This document shows, one piece after another, positions 35,071 to 44,430 of a stretch of DNA of 64,000 nucleotides. The translations under genes and the position numbers were made by a program. This DNA comes from Hyphomicrobiales bacterium (lineage in GTDB: Bacteria; Pseudomonadota; Alphaproteobacteria; Rhizobiales; Beijerinckiaceae), in contig CAKNFP010000002.1 of assembly GCA_930633525.1 (NCBI GenBank), positions 1,922,001 through 1,986,000 of the forward strand, given 5' to 3'. How positions within the stretch are numbered: the stretch's first letter is position 1; each line of letters starts with the position of its first letter. The notes beneath the pieces were generated by a model. The model was not told the origin of the DNA. It made no database searches and was given only the letters and a program-made list of their open reading frames with translations.

Positions 35071-35351
35071 GGCTGATGCCTCCTCTGAGATCGACCGCCG
35101 GACAGCGAACGGTGGCCTGCGATGTTATCGGCATGCCTGAGAATGGCTCGCCGCGCGCCGGCTGCTACTGTTCAAAGCCCTCGGTCACATTCTGGCAATA
35201 GTTATAATTTACCCGGTCTCACTCCGAGTATTCGATGGTTATAGGCGAATCGCTCCAGCAAGTGTCGCGTCAGCATGGGCGGGCGCGCAAAGTCTGTGCA
35301 GACTGCTGGTTTTCCTGCGGATGCTTTCCGGAAGGTCTGATCCGGATCACA

Positions 35352-36200
35352 TCAGAGCGTTTGTCCTCCCGCGGTCACGCCATAGACATCGGTTCGTCTG
35401 TCCTCGCGCGGTTTCACCCGCTCCGTCCGCACCAGCGCGGCCTGGGCGATCGCAGGATCCATTGGGGCGACAAGCGTTGCCTCGATATCCTGCGCCAGGG
35501 GGCCGGTGAGAATCCGTCCGTAGGGGTCGGCCACCAGGGAGCAGCCGAGAAAGGCGACATCGCCAGCCGTCCCGCTCTGCGAGGCGCAGGCGATATAGAC
35601 TTGGTTGAGATTGGCCTGCACGATCGCGCCACGTGCCTGGCCGATCAGGCCATCACCATCACGCTCGATCTTGTCGAAGCCACGGACCCAGGCGGTGGGT
35701 ACCGCGATGAGCTCGGCGCCTTGCAGTGCCAGGACGCGCATGACTTCAACGAAGCGCAAATCGTAGCAGACGCACAGGCCGATCCGTCCGAAGGGCGTCG
35801 ACGCTACGCGGAGACCGCGGTCGCCCGGTGTGAAGATGAGCTTTTCCCCGTCGAAGAGATGAAGCTTCCGGTAGTGCAACAGAAGGCCGTCCGGCCCGAC
35901 GAGAAGCGCGGAATTATAGAGACGTCCGCCGTCGCTTTCACAGAAGCCGCCGGCGATCACCACACCGAGACGCCTGGCAGCCTCGGTCCATGCGGAAAGA
36001 GTCGGCCCGTCACAAGGCTCGGCTGCCGCCGACAGATCATCCTGGTTCAATGTGTAACCGGAGATCGCGAGTTCGGGCAGTACGATGACACGGGCGCCGT
36101 CGGCGGCCGCGTCCTCGATAAGCCGCACGCTGCGCTCCCGATTCTCCCGCGCTCGCCCGGGCAAGCCGGTGAACTGAATGACTGCGACGGAGAACGTCAT
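35352..36200 (-). CDS. Nitrilase-superfamily carbon-nitrogen hydrolase
   Basis: About 282 residues. The Glu-Lys-Cys triad is clear: Glu 43 in LPELAISGY, Lys 112 in YRKLHLF and Cys 145 in CVCYDLRF. The superfamily hydrolyses amides, carbamoyl groups and nitriles. The Arg-rich HYRKLHLFDGEKLIFTPGD and small size point to an amidase or N-carbamoyl amidohydrolase rather than a true nitrilase. ATG 36200 overlaps the stop of the cupin gene by 4 bases; the upstream open frame is in the wrong register for that gene. Confidence 0.9.
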   Translation of the reverse strand: MTFSVAVIQFTGLPGRARENRERSVRLIEDAAADGARVIVLPELAISGYTLNQDDLSAAAEPCDGPTLSAWTEAARRLGVVIAGGFCESDGGRLYNSALLVGPDGLLLHYRKLHLFDGEKLIFTPGDRGLRVASTPFGRIGLCVCYDLRFVEVMRVLALQGAELIAVPTAWVRGFDKIERDGDGLIGQARGAIVQANLNQVYIACASQSGTAGDVAFLGCSLVADPYGRILTGPLAQDIEATLVAPMDPAIAQAALVRTERVKPREDRRTDVYGVTAGGQTL

Positions 36201-36595
36201 GCCGGCTGTTCCGCATCCGCCGGCAAGGCACCGACCGCCTTGAGCAGGGGAACATCCGCCGGGCTCGGGCCGCCGACACTCACGACCCCGACACCGCGAT
36301 CGGCGGCGACGGCATGTTTGACACCAACCGGCACATGGACCACGCAGCCCGCGTGGAAGGGAAGCTTGATGTCGTTCGTGTAGTCGTAAGCGGTGCCCTC
36401 GCCCTCGAGGATAAAAATCGTATCCTCCGATAGCGTATGGACATGCGGCGTATTTGCTTCGCCGGCTTCCAGTCGCACATAATTCAGGTTCGCATTCCAG
36501 GCGCCGGTGCCGGGCCATATGACGAACCGGGCGTCTTTGGAAATGAGCGGGAGACGTAACGAGGGAGTGTCACGATGAAAGATCCGGATGGCCAT
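36197..36595 (-). CDS. Small cupin-domain protein
   Basis: 132 residues forming one cupin barrel. The first motif is TPHVHTLSEDTIFILEGEG, with two His and a Glu as metal ligands; the second is VHVPVGVKHAV, with a His. It may be an enzyme (dioxygenase, isomerase) or a ligand binder. ATG 36595 overlaps the stop of the upstream cupin gene (TGATG) and the gene overlaps the amidohydrolase by 4 bases, so all three are translated together. Confidence 0.85.
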   Translation of the reverse strand: MAIRIFHRDTPSLRLPLISKDARFVIWPGTGAWNANLNYVRLEAGEANTPHVHTLSEDTIFILEGEGTAYDYTNDIKLPFHAGCVVHVPVGVKHAVAADRGVGVVSVGGPSPADVPLLKAVGALPADAEQPA

Positions 36596-37005
36596 CAAAC
36601 TGCCTCCCCGGCGGTGGTGAGATGAGCGTAGAGTTGTGGATCGGCAGGGCAGGGGCCGCCTATCAGTTTCAAGCCTGCCGTTTCGGCGGCCTCGAACCGA
36701 TAGTGGTCTCCCTTGTCGATATGAACCATCGAGCCTTCGACGAGGGGCATGCGCTCGCCGGAGTTGAGATCGGCGATCACGCCGGAGCCCGCTGCGACGT
36801 AGTAGGCGCTATCGGAGGGATGAACCAGCGCGATGGTCTGATCATTCGGCTCCAGATCAAGCACCTGAAAAGTGCGATAAAGAGCACCGTTGCCTGGCCA
36901 CATCACTGCTTTGGCGCGGCCTGAACCAACGATGATCGGGAGATCGGGACAGTCTATCGCGCTATCCACGACCCGGACTGTGTTATGGGTTTGGGGGCAA
37001 GCCAC
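36595..37005 (-). CDS. Cupin-domain protein with altered metal motif
   Basis: About 136 residues from GTG 37005. The cupin barrel includes TIALVHPSDSAYYVAAGSG and VHIDKGDHYRFE. Its first motif has one His and no His-x-His pair, so metal binding may be weak or lost. It is a diverged partner of the next cupin, and the two may form a heterodimer. I chose GTG 37005 because a promoter-like pair (37053-37025) covers the longer TTG start at 37053. It diverges from the XRE-cupin regulator. Confidence 0.75.
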   Translation of the reverse strand: MACPQTHNTVRVVDSAIDCPDLPIIVGSGRAKAVMWPGNGALYRTFQVLDLEPNDQTIALVHPSDSAYYVAAGSGVIADLNSGERMPLVEGSMVHIDKGDHYRFEAAETAGLKLIGGPCPADPQLYAHLTTAGEAV

Positions 37006-37024
37006 GGCTTCAATTTCCGTTTGA

Positions 37025-37053
37025 ATATTATTCACGTATTTTAGTATGATCAA
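37025..37053 (-). promoter_or_regulatory. Probable sigma-70 promoter of the cupin-amidohydrolase operon
   Basis: On the minus strand TTGATC (37053-37048) and TAATAT (37030-37025) are separated by 17 bases. Transcription would start near 37018, leaving a short leader before GTG 37005. The site lies in the 110-bp gap to the divergent XRE regulator. Confidence 0.5.
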
Positions 37054-37114
37054 AATCCAACGCCGTGCAAGCGCTATTCGTCTCTGAAGGCGCGGTTGGT
37101 GAGGCGCCTGTTAA

Positions 37115-37735
37115 ATGATCGAGGATACGGCCATCGTGAGTGAGCCCTTGCTGAACCCCCAGGATGATCCCGCCGGGACGACCGCGAGTACACTCGCGGC
37201 CATCGGGCTTCGCATTCGCGAAGTGCGGCTCGCGCGCAACATGACACTGCAGGCCCTCGCCGACGCCTGCGGTCTGAGCGCGTCGATGCTCAGCTTGGTC
37301 GAGCGCGGGCGGGCCTCCCCGTCGATCGGGTCGTTGATCGTCATTGCCAATGCCTTGGGCGTGCAGATGTCCGACTTCATCGTCGATCAGGCGATGGACG
37401 ACGAGAAGCTCGTCGTCAGCAGTTCCGAGCAACGGGTAATCGAGACCGCGGCCCATGTGATCCGCAGGTTGATCAAGGAAGACCGCGCACGCGGTGTTTC
37501 GATCGCGCTCAATGAATACGCACCCCATACGGGCGCGACCGAAAAGCCAATCACTCACGATGGTTTCGAATATGGCTTCGTCCTCGAAGGAAAGCTTACA
37601 GTCGAGGTCGATGGGACGTTGCACGTAGTGGAGAGCGGCGACCTCATTTCCTACAGTTCGCGCCGTCCCCATCGCATCTGGAACCACGGCAAGGAACAAG
37701 TTCGCACCCTCTGGATCAACTTGCAGCGCGACTAG
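37115..37735 (+). CDS. XRE-family regulator with C-terminal cupin
   Basis: 206 residues. The helix-turn-helix covers about 27-80 (VRLARNMTLQALADACGLSASMLSLVERG) and a cupin ligand domain about 120-200 (FEYGFVLEGKLTVEVDG). This architecture is shared with PuuR-like regulators that sense amino acid- or amine-type ligands. ATG 37115 has GAGGCG upstream; GTG at 37136 is an alternative. It faces the two-cupin and amidohydrolase operon across 110 bp and probably controls it. Confidence 0.9.
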   Translation: MIEDTAIVSEPLLNPQDDPAGTTASTLAAIGLRIREVRLARNMTLQALADACGLSASMLSLVERGRASPSIGSLIVIANALGVQMSDFIVDQAMDDEKLVVSSSEQRVIETAAHVIRRLIKEDRARGVSIALNEYAPHTGATEKPITHDGFEYGFVLEGKLTVEVDGTLHVVESGDLISYSSRRPHRIWNHGKEQVRTLWINLQRD

Positions 37736-38098
37736 GACCAGTCGACATCCGTGCTTCCGATGGGATTAGGGCAGGAAACGCGATGTCATCCCGGACGCCG
37801 TGCTGAACTTCGGCGTTGCCGAGTTCGGCCCCTCGGGATGAACAAGTCGGGTCGACCCGATTGGCTTGCGGCTGTCCGGGATCAAAAAATCATGGCGTTT
37901 CAGTAAAATGGCGCCTTCTGCAAAGGTAGAGAGCCCTTCAAGAATAGTATCGATTCTGGATCCCGGGCCCGAACCGAGGCTCGTCCCGGGATGAGCGGCG
38001 CGGGCGACCCTGAATGTCGATTCAGACCAGGGCGTCACCGGCAGAACTGCGAAGCGTTTTGCGTATGGAAATGCCTGAAATCAAAGGGTAGAGCGTCC
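37736..38098. repeat. Intergenic region with repeated ATCCCGG palindromes, no gene
   Basis: This 363-bp gap between convergent genes has several related CCCGG elements: TCATCCCGG (37786-37794), GGATCCCGGG (37958-37967) and CCCGGGATGA (37985-37994). The last two form a hairpin with a GC-rich loop. Such elements look like short dispersed repeats and may act as bidirectional terminators. I see no coding sequence. Confidence 0.45.
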
Positions 38099-40363
38099 TC
38101 AGCATCGCAGCAGGGCGTGTAGCCGGCTCGGAGCAATCGGCAGGCTCGTGATCAGTCCTGGCCGATCGAGCGCGTCATCGACGGCGGCCGCTATGGCCGC
38201 GCCGACCGCCGTGATACCGCCTTCGCCGGCGCCCTTGACGCCGAGCGGGTTTTGGGGGCTCGGTGCATCCTCGCGCAGGAGCACCTCCACCGGCGGCATC
38301 TCATGGCAGGTTGGCATGAGATAGTCGGCGAAGCTCGTGGCGAGCGGTTGGCCTTCCTCGCTATAGACGAACTCCTCCAGAAGCGCACCGCCGATGCCCT
38401 GCGCGGCGGCGCCGACGATCTGCCCCTCGATGAGCATGGGGTTGATTGCGCGTCCGACGTCATAGGCGACGAGATATCGCTCTACCTGAATCCCGCAGAC
38501 GGCCTTGTCCACGCGCACTTGCGCGACATGGATTCCATAGGGGTAGTTCATGTGATCGGCGCGGAAGAGCCCTTCGGCGTCCAGGTCTTCGCCGGATTGC
38601 GCGGCGATTTCGGCAAGGCTGATCGTCGCGCCCGAATCGCGCGACACCACGCGTCCCATTTCGAGCGTGAGCGCGCCGACATCGGCCTGCAGCAGGGGCG
38701 CGGCAAGAGCGATTGCCTTTTCCTTGAGCGCCTCCGCGGCTATCTTCACGGCCGATCCCGTCATGACCGTCACGCGGGAGGCGAAGGCGCCGAAGCCGAT
38801 GGAAATCCGGTCCGTCTGGCCATGGATCACGCGGATCCGCTCGATGGGCACGCCGAGCACGTCGCTGCAGATCTGCGCCATCACGGTTTCGATGCCCTGG
38901 CCCACGGAGGCCGCGCCGGTGACGATCTCGATCGTATCATCGGATTGGACCGACATTGTCACGAGGTCATGGGGCCCGAGGCCGCTCTTCTCGACGAAGA
39001 AGGCAATGCCGAGGCCGACCGACTCGCCAGCGGCACGTCTGCGGGCAAGATCCGCCTTGAGGTCCTGGTAGCCGATACGGGCAAGAGTACGATCAAGCAG
39101 GTCGTGATACTTGCCCGAATCATAGAGCACATGGGTACCGAGAGCCTCGATGCCGCGGTCGAACGGCATCCGGTCCTCGGGGATGAGGTTGACCCGGCGT
39201 ACCTCCACCGGGTCGAGGGCGAGCCTGGCCGCGATCGCGTCCATCAGCCGCTCGCGGACAAAGGTCGTCTCATAGCGGCCGGGCGCGCGATAGGTACCGG
39301 AGGGCGTTTTGTTGGTCAGCCGGATATGGCCTTCCACATGATAGGCCGGAATGAGATAGGGCCCGGGCAGGAGGGCCGCGGCCAGGTCCGATACCGTGCC
39401 GCCGTGGGTGCGGACATAGCCGCCCTGGTCGGTGTAGAACGTATCCACGAGCCCGCGCACAAAGCCGTTCGCGTCGACGGCCGCCTTGAGGCGGTGCACC
39501 TGGTCGCGCGAGTGGTTGGCGGCCATCAGATGCTCGCGGCGATCCTCCACCCATTTGACGGGGACGCCGAGCCGGTGGGCCGCGGCGCAGACCAGCACGT
39601 CTTCCGGATAGAGCTCGCCGCGAATGCCGAAGCCGCCGCCGACATGGCCCTCGCTGAGGCGCACCTGCTCCGGTTTGAGGCCGAGCATGCGGGCGATGCT
39701 GTCACGGTTGTAGTGCGGCACCTTGGCCGCGCCATACATGGTGAGAACATCCGTTTCCAGATCATGCACGGCGAGGGCCCCGCGTGCCTCGAGCGGCACT
39801 CCCGTGTGGCGCCCGACCTTCAGCTCCATCTCGATGATTGCGGCGGCGCCCGCAAAGGCAGCCTCCATATCGCCGTAGGATTTGGTGATGACAGCCGGTT
39901 CGCTGAGGAGCGCGGGATCGCGCTCAGGCATGAAGCCGACGGGATCCGCGGTCGCGTCGAGGCAGGGCGTTTCTTCCTCGATATCGCAGAAGACCAGTTC
40001 GGCCGCATCCTCGGCGGTATAGGGGTCCTCGGCAAAGACAGCAACGACGGGATCACCGACATAGCGCACGTAGTCGCGCGCCAGGACATGCTGCCGATAG
40101 GGTTCGAGACCCGCAATGCGGGTCATGCGGAAATCGATCGGTGGCAGATCCGCAATATCGGCAGCGGTCCACACGGCGATGACGCCCGGAAGCGATTTCG
40201 CCTCTTCCGTCTCGATATCAAGGATACGGCCGAAGGCGACTGGCGAGCGCACGATGCGCATATGCACCTGGCCGTCGGCGCGGTTGTCGGCGGCGAAACG
40301 CCCTTCCCCGGTGAGGAGCGGGCGGTCCTCCAGCCGCTTCAGCGATCGGCCGATGGCGGACAT
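38099..40363 (-). CDS. Molybdenum hydroxylase large subunit 1 (CoxL/XdhB-like)
   Basis: About 754 residues with both molybdopterin-binding domains. The Moco loop GGGFG is at 242-246, and the catalytic Glu is in GVKGAGEGG (about 714). The active-site loop reads TYRAPGR (about 357-363). CO dehydrogenase needs AYRCSFR, so this is not a CO dehydrogenase but a hydroxylase of aldehydes or N-heterocycles. ATG 40363 begins the family sequence SAIGRSLKRLEDRPLLTGEGRF; the frame is open upstream but belongs to the overlapping small-subunit gene. It is the last gene of the operon and overlaps the Fe-S subunit gene by 25 bases. Confidence 0.92.
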   Translation of the reverse strand: MSAIGRSLKRLEDRPLLTGEGRFAADNRADGQVHMRIVRSPVAFGRILDIETEEAKSLPGVIAVWTAADIADLPPIDFRMTRIAGLEPYRQHVLARDYVRYVGDPVVAVFAEDPYTAEDAAELVFCDIEEETPCLDATADPVGFMPERDPALLSEPAVITKSYGDMEAAFAGAAAIIEMELKVGRHTGVPLEARGALAVHDLETDVLTMYGAAKVPHYNRDSIARMLGLKPEQVRLSEGHVGGGFGIRGELYPEDVLVCAAAHRLGVPVKWVEDRREHLMAANHSRDQVHRLKAAVDANGFVRGLVDTFYTDQGGYVRTHGGTVSDLAAALLPGPYLIPAYHVEGHIRLTNKTPSGTYRAPGRYETTFVRERLMDAIAARLALDPVEVRRVNLIPEDRMPFDRGIEALGTHVLYDSGKYHDLLDRTLARIGYQDLKADLARRRAAGESVGLGIAFFVEKSGLGPHDLVTMSVQSDDTIEIVTGAASVGQGIETVMAQICSDVLGVPIERIRVIHGQTDRISIGFGAFASRVTVMTGSAVKIAAEALKEKAIALAAPLLQADVGALTLEMGRVVSRDSGATISLAEIAAQSGEDLDAEGLFRADHMNYPYGIHVAQVRVDKAVCGIQVERYLVAYDVGRAINPMLIEGQIVGAAAQGIGGALLEEFVYSEEGQPLATSFADYLMPTCHEMPPVEVLLREDAPSPQNPLGVKGAGEGGITAVGAAIAAAVDDALDRPGLITSLPIAPSRLHALLRC

Positions 40364-40836
40364 GCACGCATCTCGTTTGCAGCAAGACAGACAGATTTGA
40401 TGATGTTCTGATAGCCGGTGCAGCGACAGAGGTTCGACGACAGGATATCGCGGATTTCCGCCTCGCTCAGATCGGGGTCCGCCTCCAGCGCGCCTGCGGC
40501 CAGCATCAGGAAGCCCGGTGTGCAAAAGCCGCATTGCAGCCCGTGGTTCTCCCAGAACGCCTTTTGCAGCGGATGCAGCACGTCACCCTTCGCCAGGCCC
40601 TCGACCGTGCGTATGGCACGACCCTCCGCCTGCACCGCAAACATCAGGCAGGACCGCACGGGCTTATCATCGACCAGAACTGTGCACGCCCCGCACACCC
40701 CGTGCTCGCAACCCAGATGCGTCCCGGTAAGCCCGCAATCGTCGCGCAGTGCATCAGCGAGTGTACGCCGCGCCTCCACGGAAAGGTTGTAGTCCTTGCC
40801 GTTCACCTTGAGCGTGATGACATGCTTGTTAGCCAT
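40339..40836 (-). CDS. Molybdenum hydroxylase [2Fe-2S] subunit (CoxS-like)
   Basis: 165 residues with both clusters. The plant-type N-terminal cluster uses Cys 43, 48, 51 and 63 (LGCEHGVCGAC and RSC). The helical C-terminal cluster uses Cys 102, 105, 137 and 139 (QCGFC and CRC). It passes electrons from the molybdenum site to FAD. It is encoded between the two large-subunit genes and overlaps both, so it probably serves both. Confidence 0.95.
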   Translation of the reverse strand: MANKHVITLKVNGKDYNLSVEARRTLADALRDDCGLTGTHLGCEHGVCGACTVLVDDKPVRSCLMFAVQAEGRAIRTVEGLAKGDVLHPLQKAFWENHGLQCGFCTPGFLMLAAGALEADPDLSEAEIRDILSSNLCRCTGYQNIIKSVCLAANEMRACPPSADR

Positions 40837-43144
40837 GGACGTTCCGTTCGGCCTCGCGGATTAGCTTGCGGATATGTTGCGGAGTAGCGGGCATCTGGAA
40901 GATCTCGACCCCGAAGGGTGACAACGCATCGACGGTCGCGTTGATGATCGCAGCCGGCGCGCCGATCGCGCCGCCCTCGCCGACGCCCTTGGCTTTGGTG
41001 ATCGTCGCATCCGAGAGCGTCACGAGATGCTCGATCTCGATCTTCGGGACTTCCGCGATGGTCGGCGGCAGGTAGTCGGCGAGCGAGACGGTGAGCAGAT
41101 TGCCCGTCTCGTCGTAGATCAGTTCCTCGAACAACGCGTTGGCGATGCCCTGGGCGACGCCCCCATGGATCTGCCCATCGACGATCATGGGATTGATCAG
41201 GACGCCGGCATCCTCGGCGACGACGAAACGTTCGATCTTGACGCCGCCCGTCTCGATATCGACTTCGACGATGCAAGCGTGGCAGGCGTTCGAGAACGTG
41301 CCGCCGGGATCGTAGGTAGCGTTCTCGATCAGGCCGGGTCCGGCTTGCGCGAAGCGATGGCTCTGGTGATAAGAGGCCCGCGCCACCTCGGGAATGGGCA
41401 GGGACTGGTTGGTGCCTGTGACACGCGCCAGCCCATCCTCGAGCACGACCTGATCCGCGTCAGCCTGCATCATCACGGCGGCGACCGAGCGCAACCGCGT
41501 CGCGACCTTGCCGGCGGCAAGCTTGCAGGCCCCACCGGCGATCACCATCGAGCGGCTGGCGAAGGTTCCCCAGCCATAGGGCGTTGCATCGGTATCACCT
41601 GAGATGACTTTCACCATCGCCGGCTCGACGCCGAGCTCATCGGCGATGAGTTGGGCAAGCGCCGTCTTCAGCCCCTGTCCATGCGGCGAGGAGCCGATCC
41701 GTGCTTCGACGAAGCCGGAGGGATCCATCGCGCAGGAGACGATCTCATAGCCGGGGACGATATTCATGCCACGCGCGGCGTAGGCCGGTGTGCCATAGCC
41801 GGTGCGCTCACTGAACACGGAAAAGCCGATGCCGAGATATCGCCCTGCTGCGCGCGCTTCCCGCTGCCGGGCGCGGAAGCCGGTGAGATCGATCGCCTCG
41901 ACGGCGCGGTCCATGGCTTCCTTGTAGCTGCCCTCGTCATAGACGAGGCCGGTCGGCGAGCGGTGCGGGAAGGTGTCGATGAGGTTGCGGCGACGGATCT
42001 CGATGGGATCGATGCCGAGGCGCTTGGCCGCGACATCCATCATCCGCTCCATGGTGAGCGTCAGCATGGGCCTTGAGACGCCGCGATAGGGCGCCATCAT
42101 GCCGGTATTGGTGGTCACGCCGCGCGAGCGAACGCCATATTCCGCCAACTTGTAGGGGCCCGGCAGTTCGGCCAGCGCCATCAGCGGTTCCACGCCGCAG
42201 GTCACGGGATAACAGGAGAAGGCGCCGACATTGCTCTTCAGGTCGGCGTCGATCCCGAGAAGCGTGCCGTCCTTGGCGAAGGCCCCGCGCACGCGGAAGG
42301 ACTGGTCGCGGCTATGGGACGATGCCAGGAAGTTCTCCCTGCGGTCCTCGATCCAGGCGACGTCGCGCTCGAGCTTACGCGCCAGCCAGACGAGCACCAC
42401 ATATTCGGGGAACAGCGACATTTTCTGGCCGAAGCCGCCGCCGACGTCGGGCGCCACCACGCGCAGATCCGCTTCCGGCATCTGCAGCACGTCGGCAAGG
42501 CCCGTGCGCAGCATATGCGGCATCTGCACCGACGCGTAGAGCGTCACACGCCCGGAAATCCGGTCGTATTGCGCCACGCCGCCGCGCCCCTCGAGCGGCA
42601 TCGCCGATTGCCGGCCTGACCGCAAATCGAGCGAGATGATCTCGGCGGCGTCAGTGAAGGCGGCATCGAGGCCTGGGCTGCGCATGGCCCCCTCGACGAG
42701 CACATTGCCGGGCGCGTGGGCGTGGACCGCCGTCGCGCCCTCCGCGAGCGCCGTGTCCATATCGACGATCGCATCCTCGGCGTCGATGTCGGCAAAGACC
42801 TGCTCGGCGAGATCCTCCGCCAGGCTCTGGTCATCAGCGACTACGACGGCGAGCGCCTGGCCGCAGAACATCACCCTGTCCTTGGCCAAGATGGGCTGTT
42901 CGACCGCGATATAGTCCGGCCGGTGCAGGATGGGGCAAATCGGCTTCACCCCGGCAAGGTCCGCGGCTGTGAAGACGAGTTCCCCCTCCGGCACGTCGAT
43001 GCTGAGAATGCGCCCGGCAGCAACCGGGCTGCGCACGAACTTCACGGCGGCAACCCCGCGCGCGAGATCCGCGACATAGCGCCCGCGTCCCATCAGGAGC
43101 GAGGGATCTTCGAGGCGCGGCAGGGATCGGCCGATCCAGCTCAT
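40829..43144 (-). CDS. Molybdenum hydroxylase large subunit 2 (CoxL/XdhB-like)
   Basis: 771 residues. The Moco loop GGGFG is at 235-239, and the catalytic Glu is in KGVGEGG (about 723). The active-site loop is APYRGVSRP (351-359), different from the TYRAPGR loop of its paralogue. The pair are clearly diverged, which points to different substrates or an inactive partner rather than recent duplication. It overlaps the Fe-S gene by 8 bases and the FAD subunit gene by 4. Confidence 0.92.
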   Translation of the reverse strand: MSWIGRSLPRLEDPSLLMGRGRYVADLARGVAAVKFVRSPVAAGRILSIDVPEGELVFTAADLAGVKPICPILHRPDYIAVEQPILAKDRVMFCGQALAVVVADDQSLAEDLAEQVFADIDAEDAIVDMDTALAEGATAVHAHAPGNVLVEGAMRSPGLDAAFTDAAEIISLDLRSGRQSAMPLEGRGGVAQYDRISGRVTLYASVQMPHMLRTGLADVLQMPEADLRVVAPDVGGGFGQKMSLFPEYVVLVWLARKLERDVAWIEDRRENFLASSHSRDQSFRVRGAFAKDGTLLGIDADLKSNVGAFSCYPVTCGVEPLMALAELPGPYKLAEYGVRSRGVTTNTGMMAPYRGVSRPMLTLTMERMMDVAAKRLGIDPIEIRRRNLIDTFPHRSPTGLVYDEGSYKEAMDRAVEAIDLTGFRARQREARAAGRYLGIGFSVFSERTGYGTPAYAARGMNIVPGYEIVSCAMDPSGFVEARIGSSPHGQGLKTALAQLIADELGVEPAMVKVISGDTDATPYGWGTFASRSMVIAGGACKLAAGKVATRLRSVAAVMMQADADQVVLEDGLARVTGTNQSLPIPEVARASYHQSHRFAQAGPGLIENATYDPGGTFSNACHACIVEVDIETGGVKIERFVVAEDAGVLINPMIVDGQIHGGVAQGIANALFEELIYDETGNLLTVSLADYLPPTIAEVPKIEIEHLVTLSDATITKAKGVGEGGAIGAPAAIINATVDALSPFGVEIFQMPATPQHIRKLIREAERNVHG

Positions 43145-43995
43145 GCCGCGGCCTCCGTCAATGCCCGCAGGACGACGGTCCGAATGAGATCGCTGCGATA
43201 GTCAGCGGAAGCGTGGATATCTTCGCTCGGTTTGATTGCCGCCCGTGCGGAGGCTGCCACATCCTCGAACAGTTGACGTGAGGGTGCCTTGTCGACGAGT
43301 TCGTTTTCGAGGTCGCGCAGGCGGATCGCCCGGTCCGCAACACCGCCGACGCCGAGGCGTGCCGCCGTGATGCGCCCGTTCTCCAGCTTGAGCGCGACGA
43401 GTGACATCGCCAGCGCGAAATCTCCCGCCCGCCGTGCGAATTCATAGAAACCGCTGCGCCAGCCATCGCCCAGCAGTGGCAACCGTGCCTCGGCCAGAAG
43501 ATCCTGCGGTCCAACGGCCGTGGTGAAGGTGCCTTTGAAAAAGTCGCCGGCGCGGCAGCGCCGTTCACCGGAAGCGTTGACGATGAGCAGCTCAGCGTCA
43601 AGCGTCGTGGCGACGAGGCACCATTCGGACGCCGGATCGGCATGGGCAAGGCTGCCGGTGAAGGTGCCGCGCTGGCGAATGGGATAATGCGCGATATGCC
43701 GGACGACCTTGGCCAGCAGCACGCCGAGCGGGCCGGGAACTGCCGGCTTGTGGAACGCGGCGTGGCGTGTCAGCGCGCCGATGGCGAGGGTGTCGCCCGA
43801 CGGCTTGAGGTAGTCGAGTTCTCGCGTCCCATTGATGTCGATGAGCACCTCGGGTCGCGCCAGTCGGAAGTTCATCGCAGCGACCAGGCTCTGGCCGCCT
43901 GCAAGGATCTTTCCGTCATCGCCGTGCTCGGCAAGAGCGGCGACGATTTCGGCCCGCGATCCGGGTCTGATGTAGTCGAATGACGCAGGCTTCAT
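43141..43995 (-). CDS. Molybdenum hydroxylase FAD-binding subunit (CoxM-like)
   Basis: 284 residues of the CoxM type. The FAD motifs are KILAGGQSLVAAMNFRLARP (about 30-50) and RQRGTFTGSLAHADPASEW (about 110-130). It takes electrons from the Fe-S subunit and passes them to an acceptor. It is the first gene of the four-gene operon and its ATG is at 43995. Confidence 0.94.
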   Translation of the reverse strand: MKPASFDYIRPGSRAEIVAALAEHGDDGKILAGGQSLVAAMNFRLARPEVLIDINGTRELDYLKPSGDTLAIGALTRHAAFHKPAVPGPLGVLLAKVVRHIAHYPIRQRGTFTGSLAHADPASEWCLVATTLDAELLIVNASGERRCRAGDFFKGTFTTAVGPQDLLAEARLPLLGDGWRSGFYEFARRAGDFALAMSLVALKLENGRITAARLGVGGVADRAIRLRDLENELVDKAPSRQLFEDVAASARAAIKPSEDIHASADYRSDLIRTVVLRALTEAAA

Positions 43996-44430
43996 GAGTC
44001 TTGTTCAGTCCCGAATGATGGTGTGGGCAGCATCCAACCACCTCCAGCCCGTGCCGGGCCGCCTATTTCGTTCCTTGCGCTAACCGCGCAACCCTCTGTC
44101 TTGGCAGCGCTCGTTCGCGCTTTCATACTATCGAATCCATCCTATGGACTTTTTGAGTATAAGCAAGATCAATTGAAAAATAATAAAATTTGGACACGCC
44201 GAACTGCTGGGCTGCATGCACATTGATCGTCTATAAGCCGTTGTGATTGAAGCGATTATCGAGATGGATTCGGGTCTTCCCCAAGGATCGCACCATTCCG
44301 CTCTATCCCTCATTCCTGGTCCCGACGTCCGTTGGCTTGCACGCTTGTATTGGAGAGGCCGGGGCCATTCTGATATGGCGAGAAGCCGCAGGTGACCACC
44401 GCGTACGGGCCGCCTATGGTGAGGTCGTAA
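43996..44430. other. Divergent intergenic region, no gene seen
   Basis: A 435-bp gap between the molybdenum hydroxylase operon and the MOSC-domain gene. An AT-rich block at 44145-44200 (including TATACT on the minus strand at 44161-44156) probably holds promoter elements for the hydroxylase operon. The remainder looks like leader. No clear operator or coding sequence was found. Confidence 0.4.

Noticed and set aside
38252..40411. 719-codon open frame on the plus strand opposite the first molybdenum hydroxylase subunit
   Set aside because: It mirrors a clear coding sequence; no ribosome site or recognisable domain, and GC-rich third positions on the true strand keep the opposite frame open.
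38099..43995. Aerobic carbon monoxide dehydrogenase (coxMSL)
   Set aside because: The active-site loops are TYRAPGR and APYRGVSRP; the AYRCSFR loop with the copper-binding Cys of form I CO dehydrogenase is missing.
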